Positions 1-7,808 of a stretch of DNA of 12,696 bases are shown in pieces. Source of the DNA: Actinomycetes bacterium (GTDB lineage Bacteria; Actinomycetota; Actinomycetes; Actinomycetales; Dermatophilaceae); NCBI GenBank assembly GCA_023451855.1, contig JAEXXY010000060.1, positions 1-12,696 on the forward strand. Reading direction: 5' to 3'. Below the pieces are notes generated by a model. It was not told the origin of the DNA. It did not search any database and saw only the letters and a list, made by a program, of their open reading frames with translations. The translations under genes and the position numbers were made by a program. Within the stretch, counting starts at the first letter, position 1. Each line of letters opens with the position of its first letter.

Positions 1-1
1 G

Positions 2-469
2 CCCCCGGCGCCGCAGGCGTCGCCGCTGGCCCGTCCGGGCGTCGTGTGGGGTCTGGTCGGCGGCGTGGTCGTCCTGGTCGGCCTCGTCGTCTTCCTCGCG
101 CTGCGCGGTGGCTCCACGCCGCCGACCGACGTCGGACCGACGCCGAAGCGGACCGTGTCGATGCCGGGCGACGACAGCGCCGTCGGCAACCCCGTCTTCG
201 ACCGCCCGGTCGTCAAGGCGACCTCGGGCCCGGGAACCGTCACGTTCCGCTGGACCTACCCGGAGCCGGACAGGAAGGACACCTTCCGCATCCGGTACGC
301 CGACTCGCGCGACCAGGCCGTGAGCAACGATTCGAAGATCGTCACGGCGACGAAGCCGACCTACACGTTCTCCGTCCCGAAGGGAACGAAGGTGTGTGCC
401 GGCGTCGTCGTCGTCCGGGCGGGCAACGGTTCACCGCCCGGCGGGCCGGAGTGCGAGACGGCCCAGTGA
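2..469 (+). CDS. C-terminal part of a single-pass membrane protein with FN3-like tail (possible Ser/Thr kinase)
   Basis: This is a partial gene. The reading frame is open at the left edge and ends at TGA 467-469, leaving 155 visible residues. A Pro/Ala-rich stretch (residues 1-13) leads into one hydrophobic helix (about 14-34, rich in V, G and L). A Thr/Pro-rich linker follows, then a beta-rich segment from about residue 63 to the end with the pattern GPGTVTFRW, TFRIRY, YTFSVP, typical of a fibronectin type III or similar Ig-fold strand order. Cys132 and Cys151 could form one disulfide outside the cell. The layout of cytoplasmic part, one helix and small extracellular domain fits a receptor-like Ser/Thr protein kinase, and kinases are known members of this type of cluster. 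No kinase motif lies inside the window, so that identity is inference only. A stem-loop spans its stop codon. Confidence 0.75.
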   Translation, partial: PPAPQASPLARPGVVWGLVGGVVVLVGLVVFLALRGGSTPPTDVGPTPKRTVSMPGDDSAVGNPVFDRPVVKATSGPGTVTFRWTYPEPDRKDTFRIRYADSRDQAVSNDSKIVTATKPTYTFSVPKGTKVCAGVVVVRAGNGSPPGGPECETAQ

Positions 470-491
470 CGGCGGCGTGCCGGCCCGTCAC
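466..491 (+). terminator. Stem-loop spanning the stop codon of the first gene
   Basis: A perfect 7-bp inverted repeat, GTGACGG (466-472) with CCGTCAC (485-491), encloses a 12-base GC-rich loop that can form three further pairs (473-475 with 480-482). The left arm contains the TGA stop. No T-run follows, so it is not a classical intrinsic terminator. U-tract-less hairpins are reported as end signals in actinobacteria, and an RNA-stability role is an alternative. Confidence 0.4.
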
Positions 492-502
492 GCGTCGCCA
501 GG

Positions 503-591
503 CACCCAACCACCACCTCTGAGTACGACGGCGGATCGACACACGGCCCGCGAAGGGGAAATCTCTAGCCAGACCGCACCAAACCACCACC
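503..591. repeat. Imperfect direct repeat pair in the leader (15 bp, 14 identical)
   Basis: CACCCAACCACCACC at 503-517 recurs as CACCAAACCACCACC at 577-591, one mismatch in 15, with starts 74 bp apart. Both copies lie in the only long intergenic region, upstream of the FHA gene. They could be tandem binding sites for a regulator, or simply A/C-rich low-complexity sequence. There is no inverted symmetry within each copy. Confidence 0.45.
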
Positions 592-661
592 AACGTCCGT
601 AACGCGGCAGAGTTGCACCTCGTTAGCCGCGAGCGCAGGCACCGCCGTGCGCGAGTCGACC

Positions 662-670
662 GGGTAGGGG
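662..670 (+). promoter_or_regulatory. Ribosome binding site of the FHA gene
   Basis: GGGTAGGGG lies 8 bases before GTG 679-681 and is the only strong purine-rich site near the possible starts of this frame. It supports GTG 679 over the TTG at 613, whose upstream bases are less convincing and which would add a basic, domain-free extension. The same core GGGTAGGG recurs just before the DUF58 gene. Confidence 0.7.
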
Positions 671-678
671 ACCTGATC

Positions 679-1479
679 GTGATCCACAGCAAGGTGACCG
701 TCGTGTTCTGCGGCGAGGAGTACTCCGTGTCACCGGAGGCCGGGTTGACGATCGGTCGTACCGGCGACGTCGAGGTCGACGACAACCCGTACCTGCACCG
801 CACCTTCCTCGTCGTCTCGCACGAGGCGGGCTTCTGGTGGCTGAGCAACACCGGGTCGACGCTCACCGCGACCGTCGCCGACGAGCAGGGCCTCTTCCAG
901 GCCTTCCTCAACCCCGGCGCGCGCATCCCGCTCGCGATGAAGAAGCTCGTCGTGTGGTTCACCGCGGGCCCGACCACCTACGACTTCGAGATCCACGTCG
1001 CGAGTCCCGTCTTCAAGACGGTGACGGCCGAGGCCCCGGCCGCCGGGAACGCCGAGGAGGCCGACGAGGTCGGGGCCGCCACCGTCGGACGCGTGTCGTT
1101 CACGCCCGACCAGAAGCTGCTCGTCGTCGCGCTCTGCGAGCCGTTCCTGCGACGCCGTGAAGCGGGTACGAGTCAGATACCCTCCTCCGCCGCTGCTGCC
1201 GAGCGCCTCGGCTGGACCCTCACCCGTTTCAACCGCAAGCTCGACAACGTCTGCCAGAAGCTCGCCGACGCGGGGACGCGCGGCCTGCACGGCGGCGTCG
1301 GCAAGCTCGCGACCAACCGCAAGGCCCGGCTCGTCGAGCACGCGCTCTCGACGAAGATCGTCGTCGAGGAGGACCTCGTCCTGCTCGGCGACCTCACGAC
1401 CGCCGACGCCCGGGCGTCCGCATCGCAGGCACCGCACGCATCGAAGGCCGCCGTGGTGGCCGAACAGGGGAACGCATGA
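679..1479 (+). CDS. FHA-like domain protein with C-terminal helical/HTH-like region
   Basis: A cytoplasmic protein of 266 residues with no signal peptide or membrane helix. Residues about 5-100 form an FHA-like beta fold, the class that reads phosphothreonine. Visible landmarks are the GR pair (Gly26-Arg27, in LTIGRTGD), DDNPYLHR with His40, and an Asn-containing turn N57-T-G-S60. The usual SxxH signature is not met, because the serine position holds Pro37. Ligand binding may therefore differ, or this may be a family-specific variant. An Ala/Glu-rich linker (about 115-135) leads to a helical region (about 141-211, from FTPDQK through AERLGWT and FNRKLDNVCQKL) that resembles a winged-helix DNA- or protein-binding module. 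The gene ends in an ATGA overlap with the giant exoprotein gene, so the two are probably co-translated. It may sense kinase activity and relay it to the cluster; that role is inferred. Confidence 0.82.
   Translation: MIHSKVTVVFCGEEYSVSPEAGLTIGRTGDVEVDDNPYLHRTFLVVSHEAGFWWLSNTGSTLTATVADEQGLFQAFLNPGARIPLAMKKLVVWFTAGPTTYDFEIHVASPVFKTVTAEAPAAGNAEEADEVGAATVGRVSFTPDQKLLVVALCEPFLRRREAGTSQIPSSAAAAERLGWTLTRFNRKLDNVCQKLADAGTRGLHGGVGKLATNRKARLVEHALSTKIVVEEDLVLLGDLTTADARASASQAPHASKAAVVAEQGNA
1465..1471 (+). promoter_or_regulatory. Ribosome binding site of the giant exoprotein gene
   Basis: CAGGGGA sits inside the end of the FHA gene, 4 bases before ATG 1476-1478. That ATG overlaps the FHA stop TGA 1477-1479 (ATGA), which suggests coupled translation. 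Confidence 0.6.
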
Positions 1480-4400
1480 GCACCGCCGCCACCAAGCGAC
1501 GGATCGGCATCGTCTCGACCGTCGTCGTCGCCCTCGTGGCGAGCCTGCTCGTCTGGCTCGCCACGAAGAGCGACGGCGAGGTCGTCCGCAAGGCCGACCT
1601 CAACGACGGCGGCATCTGGGTCACCAACTCCGAGCAGTCCCGCTTCGGACGCATCAACAAGGCGGCCGGCCAGCTCGACGCCGGCGTCTACGCCGACGTG
1701 GGCACCAGCTCCGGCCTCGACATGTTCCAGGACGGCGCGGCCGTGCTCGGCTACACCAAGGCGAGCAACCAGGTCGTCCCGATCAACCCGTCGGAGGGCA
1801 CGCTCTCCTCCGAGCAGGCGGTACTGCTGCCCAAGCCCAGCACGGCGACGGGCAACCGCGTGTTCACCGCGCCCCCGCTCGACCTTCGCGGCGGCAGCGT
1901 CGCGATGATCGACCCGGCCACCGGTGAGCTGCGCGCCCAGCGCGTCGACGACCGGACCGGGTTCAGCGGCCTCGACGGCCTGCAGACCCAGGCCAAGGCG
2001 ATCGCCAAGGTCGGTGGTAACGCGGCCGTCGCCGTCGGTGTCGACGGCACCGTCTACGCCGTCTCGGCCGAGAAGGGCACGGTCACCGTCGTGCGGCCCA
2101 AGGGCACGACGGAGTTCGACAAGCCCGTCACCACCGCCCTCGGGTTCTCCTCGAAGTCGGCCCAGGTCACCGCGGTCGGCTCGCACTGGGTCGTCTGGGA
2201 CTCCGGCACGAACAAGCTGTACTCCGACGCGCTGAGCGAGCCCGAGCAGCTGTCCGTCGGCAACGCCGAGCCCGGCAACCCCGCGTACGCCGCGCTGCAG
2301 CAGCCCGGCCCCGACGCGTCGACCGTCCTCGTGCAGGACGCCTCGGGCCTGACGCAGGTCGACCTCACCGGCGACGGCGGCCGGGCCGGCGGCGTCGCGC
2401 TCGCCCAGGGCCAGGCCGGCGCGTCAGGGCAGGACCTCATGCTCTCCCAGCCGGTGCGGCTCGCCGCGTGCGTGCACGCCGCGTGGGCGGGTCCGTCGAA
2501 CGTCTACTACGGCCGCAACTGCGGCTCCCCGGCCGACGCCGGCACCGTCGACCTCGGGGCGATGAAAAAGGGCGTGCGCGCCGACGGCGTCAAGCTGCGC
2601 GTCAACCGCGGCCTCGTCGTCCTCAACGACCTCGACTCCGGCGACGTCTGGGACGTCGACCGCAACCGCGTCAAGATCGACAACTGGAACTCGGTCATCC
2701 CGCCGCCGCAGACCGACAACAAGAACAAGAAGAAGGACGAGAACCTCATCGACGACCAGCAGACGCGGACGCCCCCCAAGGCGCAGCCCGACGTCATGCA
2801 GGTGCGCCCGGGGCGCACGTCGACGCTCCACGTCCTCGACAACGACTCCGACAGCCAGGGCTCGATCCTCGCGATCTCGCCCGGCGACGTCACGCAGCCC
2901 GACGCGCCCGGCATCCAGGCGACGCCGTCGGCCGACGGCCAGACCGTGCAGGTGACGGTGCCCGACGAGCCGGGCGTCGAGGGCTTCTCGTTCTCCTACA
3001 CCGTCAACAACGGCACGACCGCCAAGAACGGCCGGGCCACCGCGAAGGTGACGGTCAAGATCGTCACCGACGACGTCAACACCGCGCCGAAGCTGCGGTC
3101 CGGGCAGGCTCGCCTGGCGCAGGCGTCCTACCCGGTCGTCGCGAACGGCTCGGTCCGGGTCGGGGTCGTCGCCGACTGGCGCGACGCCGAGAACGACCCT
3201 ATCCAGGTGTCGCCCGTCGACGTCGAGACCACCGGGGTCGACGGCTCCGGTGCCCTGACGGTCAAGGCGCAGGGCGAGAAGGGGGACCAGGTCGTCAAGT
3301 ACCTCGTCGACGACGGCCGGGGCGGCACCGCCCAGTCCTCGGTCGCCCTCGACGTGCTGAGCGAGGACGACGAGAAGCCGGTCCGGCCGCGCACCCAGCC
3401 CGACGTCGTGCGTGCCGTCGTCGGCAAGCCGGTGCAGCTGCAGCCGCTCGGCAACGACATCGCCGGCGCCGACCCGACCGACCCCGAGGCCCGGATGCGG
3501 CTGGCCCAGGCGGTCCGTGGTCCCGGGCAGCTCAATCTGGACACCAACCTCGACACCGGGGTCGTCACCGTCACCGGCCAGACGCCGGGCACCTCCGTCG
3601 TGACGTACACGGCGCAGGTCGGTGCCGGTGTGGCCACCGGGCGCATCCGCGTCGACATCCTGCCCGACAAGAACAACGACGCCCCGCCGGTCGCGACGCC
3701 CGACGCGGCGGTCGTCCGGGGCCAGACGCCGGTCATCGCCGACGTGCTGTCCAACGACTACAGCCCGCGCAGCGACGTCCTCGTCGTGCAGCGCGTCGAG
3801 TCCTCGCAGGCGTGGCTGCGCCCCTCGGTCGTCCAGGGCCGTTGGGTGCGGGTGGTCGCGACGGCCCCGGTCACCGGCAACGAGACCCGCCAGGGCACGG
3901 TCCGGTACACGATCTCCGACGGCACCAAGACCGCCGTGGGCGAGCTCTCCGTCGTCCAGAAGCCGGAGCCCAAGGACAAGGTCGTGCCCACGGTCGTCGA
4001 CGACGTCGCCACGGTGCGCGTCGGCGACGCCGTGACCATCCCGGCCCTCGACAACGACTCGATGAGCGAGGGCATCCCGCTCAAGCTCGCCCCCGAGGTG
4101 CGGGTGCTCTCCGGTGGCGGCCAGGCGTTCGCGTCGGGCACCGTCGTGCGGTACGTGCCCGACGTCGCCCCGATGACCGGGCCGAAGAGCGCCATCCTCG
4201 AGTACACGACCTACCCCGAGGGCCTGCGCTCGCGGGGTCAGACCGGCCGCATCACGGTGACGATCAACCCGCCGCCGGACGCCGTGAAGAACCCGAACCA
4301 GCCGCCGCAGGCCCGCAGCTTCAGCGCGAGCGTCACGGCCGGTGACACCCTGTCGATCACCGTGCCCACGAGCGGCGTCGACCCGGACGGCGACCTGACG

Positions 4401-7400
4401 TTCGTCAGCGGCATCGTCGGCGATGACACCGGCCCGGTCGACCTCAGGTTCGGTCGGGTCGTCGGCTACGGCGCCGCGACGATCCGCTACGAGGCCTACC
4501 CGCGCAGCGCCGGCACCGAGGTGATCCGCTACCAGCTGCGCGACCGCTTCGGCGCGACGAGCGACGGCTTCGTCCGGGTCGGCGTCGTGCAGCCCGGCGA
4601 CCCGCAGCCGCCCGTGGCCGTCGAGGACGACGCCGTCGCCGCCCCGGGCCGCACGCTCCGGGCCGACGTGCTGTCCAACGACCTCATCGCCGCCGGCGAC
4701 TCGGTGTCGTTCGTCGACCTGTCCACGCTCAACGACGCCGCGACGCTCAAGGACTTCCAGCGCCAGAAGGACGACACCTTCAAGGTCGTCGCGCCCGAGG
4801 TCGGCCCCGCGAAGGTGTTGACCTACGGCATCACCGACGGCCTCTTCGACCCGTCGAAGTCGACGCTGACCGTCCGCGGTCAGAAGGACTTCAACAACCC
4901 GCCGACCGCCGTCGACGACACGGGGTCGGCCAAACCGGGTGAGACCTCGATCGTCGTCGACGCGCTCGCCAACGACCGCGACCTCGACGGCGAGCAGTCG
5001 CAGCTGAAGATCGTGAAGTTCTACGGCGACGGCGTGACCCGCGAGGGCCGCAAGCTGCGCATCCAGCTGCGCCCGCAGGCCCGCGTCGTGCCCTACGTCA
5101 TCGAGGACTCCGACGGTGCGCAGGCGATGGCCCTCATCTACGTCCCGGCCGGCAACAACGGCCTGCCCTACGTCGTGTCGGGCAAGACGGTGAAGATGGG
5201 CGCCGACTCCACCGTCAAGGTGCCGCTCGGCGACTACGTCATCGACCCGCGCGGCGGCAAGGTGTCGGTCACCTCGCAGGACACCATGTCGACCTCACCT
5301 GCGGACAACCTCCAGTTCGAGCTCCGGTCCGCCACGGACATCAGCCTGACCTCGACGAACGGCTACGTCGGCCCGGCCGCCCTCATGCTCGAGGTGACCA
5401 ACTCGACCGGCCCGAACGACAAGGCCGCCCAGACGACGTACGTCACGATCCCGGTCCAGATCGGCCCGGACGTCCCCGTGCTGCGCTGTCCCGACCACGA
5501 GGTGCTCCTCGCGGCCGACGGCCCGGCGCGCAGCTTCGACATCCCCCGGCTGTGCCACGCGTGGCTGCCCGACGGGATGGACGGCAGCGCGGCCGCCTAC
5601 GAGGCCACGTGGGACCCGGCCGCCGACCGCGTCGACCTCGCCCAGTCCGGGCAGGGCGGCCGGCAGGTCGTCCTCAAGGCCCAGGCGGCCGCGACGGCCG
5701 GCACCACCGGTGCCGTCGCCGTCAAGGCCAAGGGTGGCGCCGAGACCTTCAAGATCCGGGTCCGCGTCACGAGCGCGCCCCCGATCGCGACGATGCGCCC
5801 GGTGCTCGTCGAGGGCCTCATCGCCGGCACGAGCCGCACGGTGAACCTCGCCCAGTACCTCGACAGCCCGCTCACCGCGCCGCAGTGCTCGGTGCAGGAG
5901 AGCCAGGTCGTCTCGGGCGTCGGCGTCACGGCGTCGGCGAGCGGCTGCCAGCTGACGGTGTCGGCCTCCGACAAGGCACGCAATGACACGAAGGTCTCGG
6001 TGCGCGTGCTCGACGCCCCGGGCCGACCGGCCGCGCTCGGCCAGGTGACCGTCAGCGTCCGCAGCAAGCCCGACCCGACCGACGCGCCGATGGCGGTCGC
6101 CGACCGCATCCTCGGCAGCACGGCCCGCGTCGACTGGCGCCCGCCGGCCTACGACGGCGGCCTGCCGATCCAGCAGTACGAGGTCATCGCCAACGGCGGC
6201 GAGGTGCGCCAGGTCTGCGCCAGCTCGCCGTGCACCATCACCGGCCTGACCAACGGCAAGGACTACTCCTTCACCGTCCGCTCGCAGAACCCGGTCGGCT
6301 GGTCGGACGAGAGCCCGAAGAGCAACACCGTGCGCCCCGACACCAAGCCGAAGGCCACCGTCATCACCGACGTCGTGCCGGGCGACCGCAAGCTCACCGT
6401 CAGCTGGACGCCGCCGCCGAACGAGGGCAGCGAGGTCACCGACTACCGCGTCCAGTACGTCGACATCGGCACGAACGCCGGCTCCGGTGGCACGGTGCCG
6501 GTCAAGGCGCCCGCGCTGACCAAGACCCTCTCGGGTCTGGTCAACGACGACGCGTACAACATCCGCGTGCAGGCCAGGAACGGCGCCGGCTGGGGTCCCT
6601 TCGGCCCCACCGTCAAGGCGCAGTCCTTCGGCAAGCCGGCCAACGTGCCGGCCCCGACGCTGAGCCCGCGCACGCCGACGCCCGGCGACGCCAACGCGCA
6701 GGTGACGGTCAGCTGGCCCGCCACCGACCCGAACGGCCCGCCGATCACGAGGTACGACGTGTACCGGCGCACCGGGGGCGGCGCGTGGAACCTCATCGCG
6801 ACACGCTCCGGCGGCGAGTCCCGCACGGCCAGCGACACGATCCCCTACCAGGGCCAGCGGGTCGAGTACACGGTGACTGCGACGAACGGCGGCCCGGCGA
6901 CCTCCGACAAGGCGAACTACTCCGGGTACACCGCCGACGGCATTCCCGAGACCCCGACCCTCCGGTCGGTCGCCACCCCGCGCAAGGACTACTCGGCCGA
7001 CGCCTCGTTCACCCTCGGCGACTCGCGCTCGCGCGGCTACGACAAGGTCAACTGGCAGACGTCGGCGGGCCGCAGCGGCTCGTGGTCCTGCGCGGGTGGC
7101 TGCTCGGGCGGCAAGGCCGACAACCTCGGCACGACCCAGCAGTCGATGCAGATCCAGGCCTGCAACGTCGCCGGCCAGTGCTCGCCGTGGAGCAACAGCG
7201 TCGGGTACCACCCGTACGGCCCGACGAACGGCGTGCCGAACCTGCGCGAGTCGCACGACAACAACAGCATCACGTTCACGTGGGGCACCACGCAGAGCGA
7301 GGGTCGGCCGATCACCGGCTACGAGATCGACGGCGACCGCAACGCCACGGTCGGGGCGGGCACGCACTCGACGACGTTCAGCGGTCTCGGCTACTCGACC

Positions 7401-7808
7401 TCGCGCAAGATCCGCGTGCGGGCCATCGCCCAGGACTCCGGTCCCGGCCCGTGGACCGGCTACGTCACCGGCACGACGAACGCCAAGCCGCCGCCCCCGA
7501 GCCCGAAGGTCGTCAGCGTCTACAAGGGCACGGCGTGCAGCCCGTCCAACTGCTATGACCCCTACCAGGGCAAGCAGTGCGGCACGAACTGCAACCACAT
7601 CGGCTACGAGCTGCAGAACTTCCAGGGTGCTATCAGCTGCTCGATCAGCGGCTGGTCGACGCCCGACAACGGCGCGAACAGCACGCACCGGCCGACGAAC
7701 GGGCGCAACGACTCCGGCAAGTTCCTCGGCTACCCGAACCAGTCGGTGACCGTGACCTGTACCGGGTCCAACGGTCGGGACTCGGCGACCAAGAACCCGT
7801 GGGGCTGA
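1476..7808 (+). CDS. Giant membrane-anchored exoprotein with Ig/cadherin-like and fibronectin-III modules
   Basis: A protein of 2110 residues. A basic start (TKRR) and one helix (about 10-29) predict an N-in, C-out anchor; there is no LPXTG-type sorting signal at the end. Order of parts: a beta-rich head (about 40-405) with repeats such as GGIWVTN and HWVVWDSG, probably beta-propeller-like; a charged linker (410-430) with NKNKKKDEN; nine Ig/cadherin-like modules beginning near 435, 535, 639, 736, 837, 941, 1042, 1140 and 1232, many with a VLxNDSD or DPDGD motif as in calcium-binding VCBS-type folds; two less regular modules with a cysteine pair each (about 1332-1530); five fibronectin-III-like modules (about 1531-2005, the fourth degenerate); and a cysteine-rich end (about 2009-2110). 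It is likely a long surface stalk or adhesin-like or scaffold protein. It corresponds to the FN3 protein of PFNA-type clusters. No enzyme motif is visible, and its ligand is unknown. Confidence 0.88.
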   Translation: MSTAATKRRIGIVSTVVVALVASLLVWLATKSDGEVVRKADLNDGGIWVTNSEQSRFGRINKAAGQLDAGVYADVGTSSGLDMFQDGAAVLGYTKASNQVVPINPSEGTLSSEQAVLLPKPSTATGNRVFTAPPLDLRGGSVAMIDPATGELRAQRVDDRTGFSGLDGLQTQAKAIAKVGGNAAVAVGVDGTVYAVSAEKGTVTVVRPKGTTEFDKPVTTALGFSSKSAQVTAVGSHWVVWDSGTNKLYSDALSEPEQLSVGNAEPGNPAYAALQQPGPDASTVLVQDASGLTQVDLTGDGGRAGGVALAQGQAGASGQDLMLSQPVRLAACVHAAWAGPSNVYYGRNCGSPADAGTVDLGAMKKGVRADGVKLRVNRGLVVLNDLDSGDVWDVDRNRVKIDNWNSVIPPPQTDNKNKKKDENLIDDQQTRTPPKAQPDVMQVRPGRTSTLHVLDNDSDSQGSILAISPGDVTQPDAPGIQATPSADGQTVQVTVPDEPGVEGFSFSYTVNNGTTAKNGRATAKVTVKIVTDDVNTAPKLRSGQARLAQASYPVVANGSVRVGVVADWRDAENDPIQVSPVDVETTGVDGSGALTVKAQGEKGDQVVKYLVDDGRGGTAQSSVALDVLSEDDEKPVRPRTQPDVVRAVVGKPVQLQPLGNDIAGADPTDPEARMRLAQAVRGPGQLNLDTNLDTGVVTVTGQTPGTSVVTYTAQVGAGVATGRIRVDILPDKNNDAPPVATPDAAVVRGQTPVIADVLSNDYSPRSDVLVVQRVESSQAWLRPSVVQGRWVRVVATAPVTGNETRQGTVRYTISDGTKTAVGELSVVQKPEPKDKVVPTVVDDVATVRVGDAVTIPALDNDSMSEGIPLKLAPEVRVLSGGGQAFASGTVVRYVPDVAPMTGPKSAILEYTTYPEGLRSRGQTGRITVTINPPPDAVKNPNQPPQARSFSASVTAGDTLSITVPTSGVDPDGDLTFVSGIVGDDTGPVDLRFGRVVGYGAATIRYEAYPRSAGTEVIRYQLRDRFGATSDGFVRVGVVQPGDPQPPVAVEDDAVAAPGRTLRADVLSNDLIAAGDSVSFVDLSTLNDAATLKDFQRQKDDTFKVVAPEVGPAKVLTYGITDGLFDPSKSTLTVRGQKDFNNPPTAVDDTGSAKPGETSIVVDALANDRDLDGEQSQLKIVKFYGDGVTREGRKLRIQLRPQARVVPYVIEDSDGAQAMALIYVPAGNNGLPYVVSGKTVKMGADSTVKVPLGDYVIDPRGGKVSVTSQDTMSTSPADNLQFELRSATDISLTSTNGYVGPAALMLEVTNSTGPNDKAAQTTYVTIPVQIGPDVPVLRCPDHEVLLAADGPARSFDIPRLCHAWLPDGMDGSAAAYEATWDPAADRVDLAQSGQGGRQVVLKAQAAATAGTTGAVAVKAKGGAETFKIRVRVTSAPPIATMRPVLVEGLIAGTSRTVNLAQYLDSPLTAPQCSVQESQVVSGVGVTASASGCQLTVSASDKARNDTKVSVRVLDAPGRPAALGQVTVSVRSKPDPTDAPMAVADRILGSTARVDWRPPAYDGGLPIQQYEVIANGGEVRQVCASSPCTITGLTNGKDYSFTVRSQNPVGWSDESPKSNTVRPDTKPKATVITDVVPGDRKLTVSWTPPPNEGSEVTDYRVQYVDIGTNAGSGGTVPVKAPALTKTLSGLVNDDAYNIRVQARNGAGWGPFGPTVKAQSFGKPANVPAPTLSPRTPTPGDANAQVTVSWPATDPNGPPITRYDVYRRTGGGAWNLIATRSGGESRTASDTIPYQGQRVEYTVTATNGGPATSDKANYSGYTADGIPETPTLRSVATPRKDYSADASFTLGDSRSRGYDKVNWQTSAGRSGSWSCAGGCSGGKADNLGTTQQSMQIQACNVAGQCSPWSNSVGYHPYGPTNGVPNLRESHDNNSITFTWGTTQSEGRPITGYEIDGDRNATVGAGTHSTTFSGLGYSTSRKIRVRAIAQDSGPGPWTGYVTGTTNAKPPPPSPKVVSVYKGTACSPSNCYDPYQGKQCGTNCNHIGYELQNFQGAISCSISGWSTPDNGANSTHRPTNGRNDSGKFLGYPNQSVTVTCTGSNGRDSATKNPWG
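2778..5463 (+). repeat. Nine tandem Ig/cadherin-like modules of about 100 residues (within the giant gene)
   Basis: Module starts recur at residues 435, 535, 639, 736, 837, 941, 1042, 1140 and 1232, a step of 92-104 residues. Most begin with a proline-containing linker followed by a strand and a G-x-T or similar turn (QPDVMQVRPGRTSTLHVLDN, PPVATPDAAVVRGQ, PPTAVDDTGSAKPGE). The acidic NDxD or DPDGD turns suggest calcium binding at module borders. Sequence identity between modules is low apart from these turns, so the array looks old rather than freshly expanded. The boundaries are my reading by eye and could shift by several residues. Confidence 0.7.
6066..7490 (+). repeat. Five fibronectin-III-like modules (within the giant gene)
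   Basis: Modules begin near residues 1531, 1625, 1722, 1821 and 1914. The first three show the FN3 hallmarks clearly: a Trp in strand B (VDWRPP, VSWTPP, VSWPAT), a Tyr in strand C (QQYEV, TDYRV, TRYDV) and a Leu-Tyr or similar pair later (TNGKDYSFTVRSQN, VNDDAYNIRVQARN). The fourth is degenerate and carries short cysteine loops; the fifth again reads as FN3 (FTWGTT, ITGYEI, RKIRVRAI). Confidence 0.75.
7498..7805 (+). other. Cysteine-rich C-terminal module of the giant exoprotein
   Basis: The last 100 or so residues hold six of the protein's 18 cysteines (TACSPSNCYD, KQCGTNCNH, ISCSISGW, VTCTGSNG), plus many Gly, Asn and Ser. I recall similar short terminal modules at the ends of other actinobacterial FN3 proteins. 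It is the outermost tip of the predicted stalk and so the likeliest place for ligand contact. That role is inferred. Confidence 0.55.

Larger units (their letters stand above)
470..678 (+). promoter_or_regulatory. Non-coding leader upstream of the FHA gene (promoter region, no clear -10/-35)
   Basis: This 209-bp gap is the largest in the window and the likeliest place for a promoter driving the downstream genes. It is less GC-rich than the flanking genes, especially around 550-620 (GGGGAAATCT, then A/C-rich sequence). A TTGCAC at 613-618 resembles a -35 box, but no TAnnnT lies at the proper distance, so I do not call a promoter. The gap holds a stop-codon hairpin at its left end, a 14/15 direct repeat (503-517 and 577-591) and the ribosome binding site at its right end. 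Possible ORFs here on either strand lack supporting start sites. Confidence 0.4.

Noticed and set aside
613..641. A TTGCAC -35-like box in the leader
   Set aside because: The bases about 17 bp downstream do not resemble a -10 element, so the match is probably chance.
613..678. An upstream TTG start that would extend the FHA protein by 22 residues
   Set aside because: The extension is basic with no domain match, and GTG 679 has a strong ribosome binding site at a proper distance.
2714..2745. An A-rich run in the giant gene, considered as a slippage or frameshift site
   Set aside because: It encodes a Lys/Asn linker between head and stalk in an uninterrupted frame, and no run of identical bases is long enough to suggest slippage.
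2468..4345. A 625-codon + strand open frame in another phase inside the giant gene
   Set aside because: The product is an Arg/Gly/Pro/Ala-rich low-complexity shadow. The Ig/cadherin-like frame is plainly the coding one.
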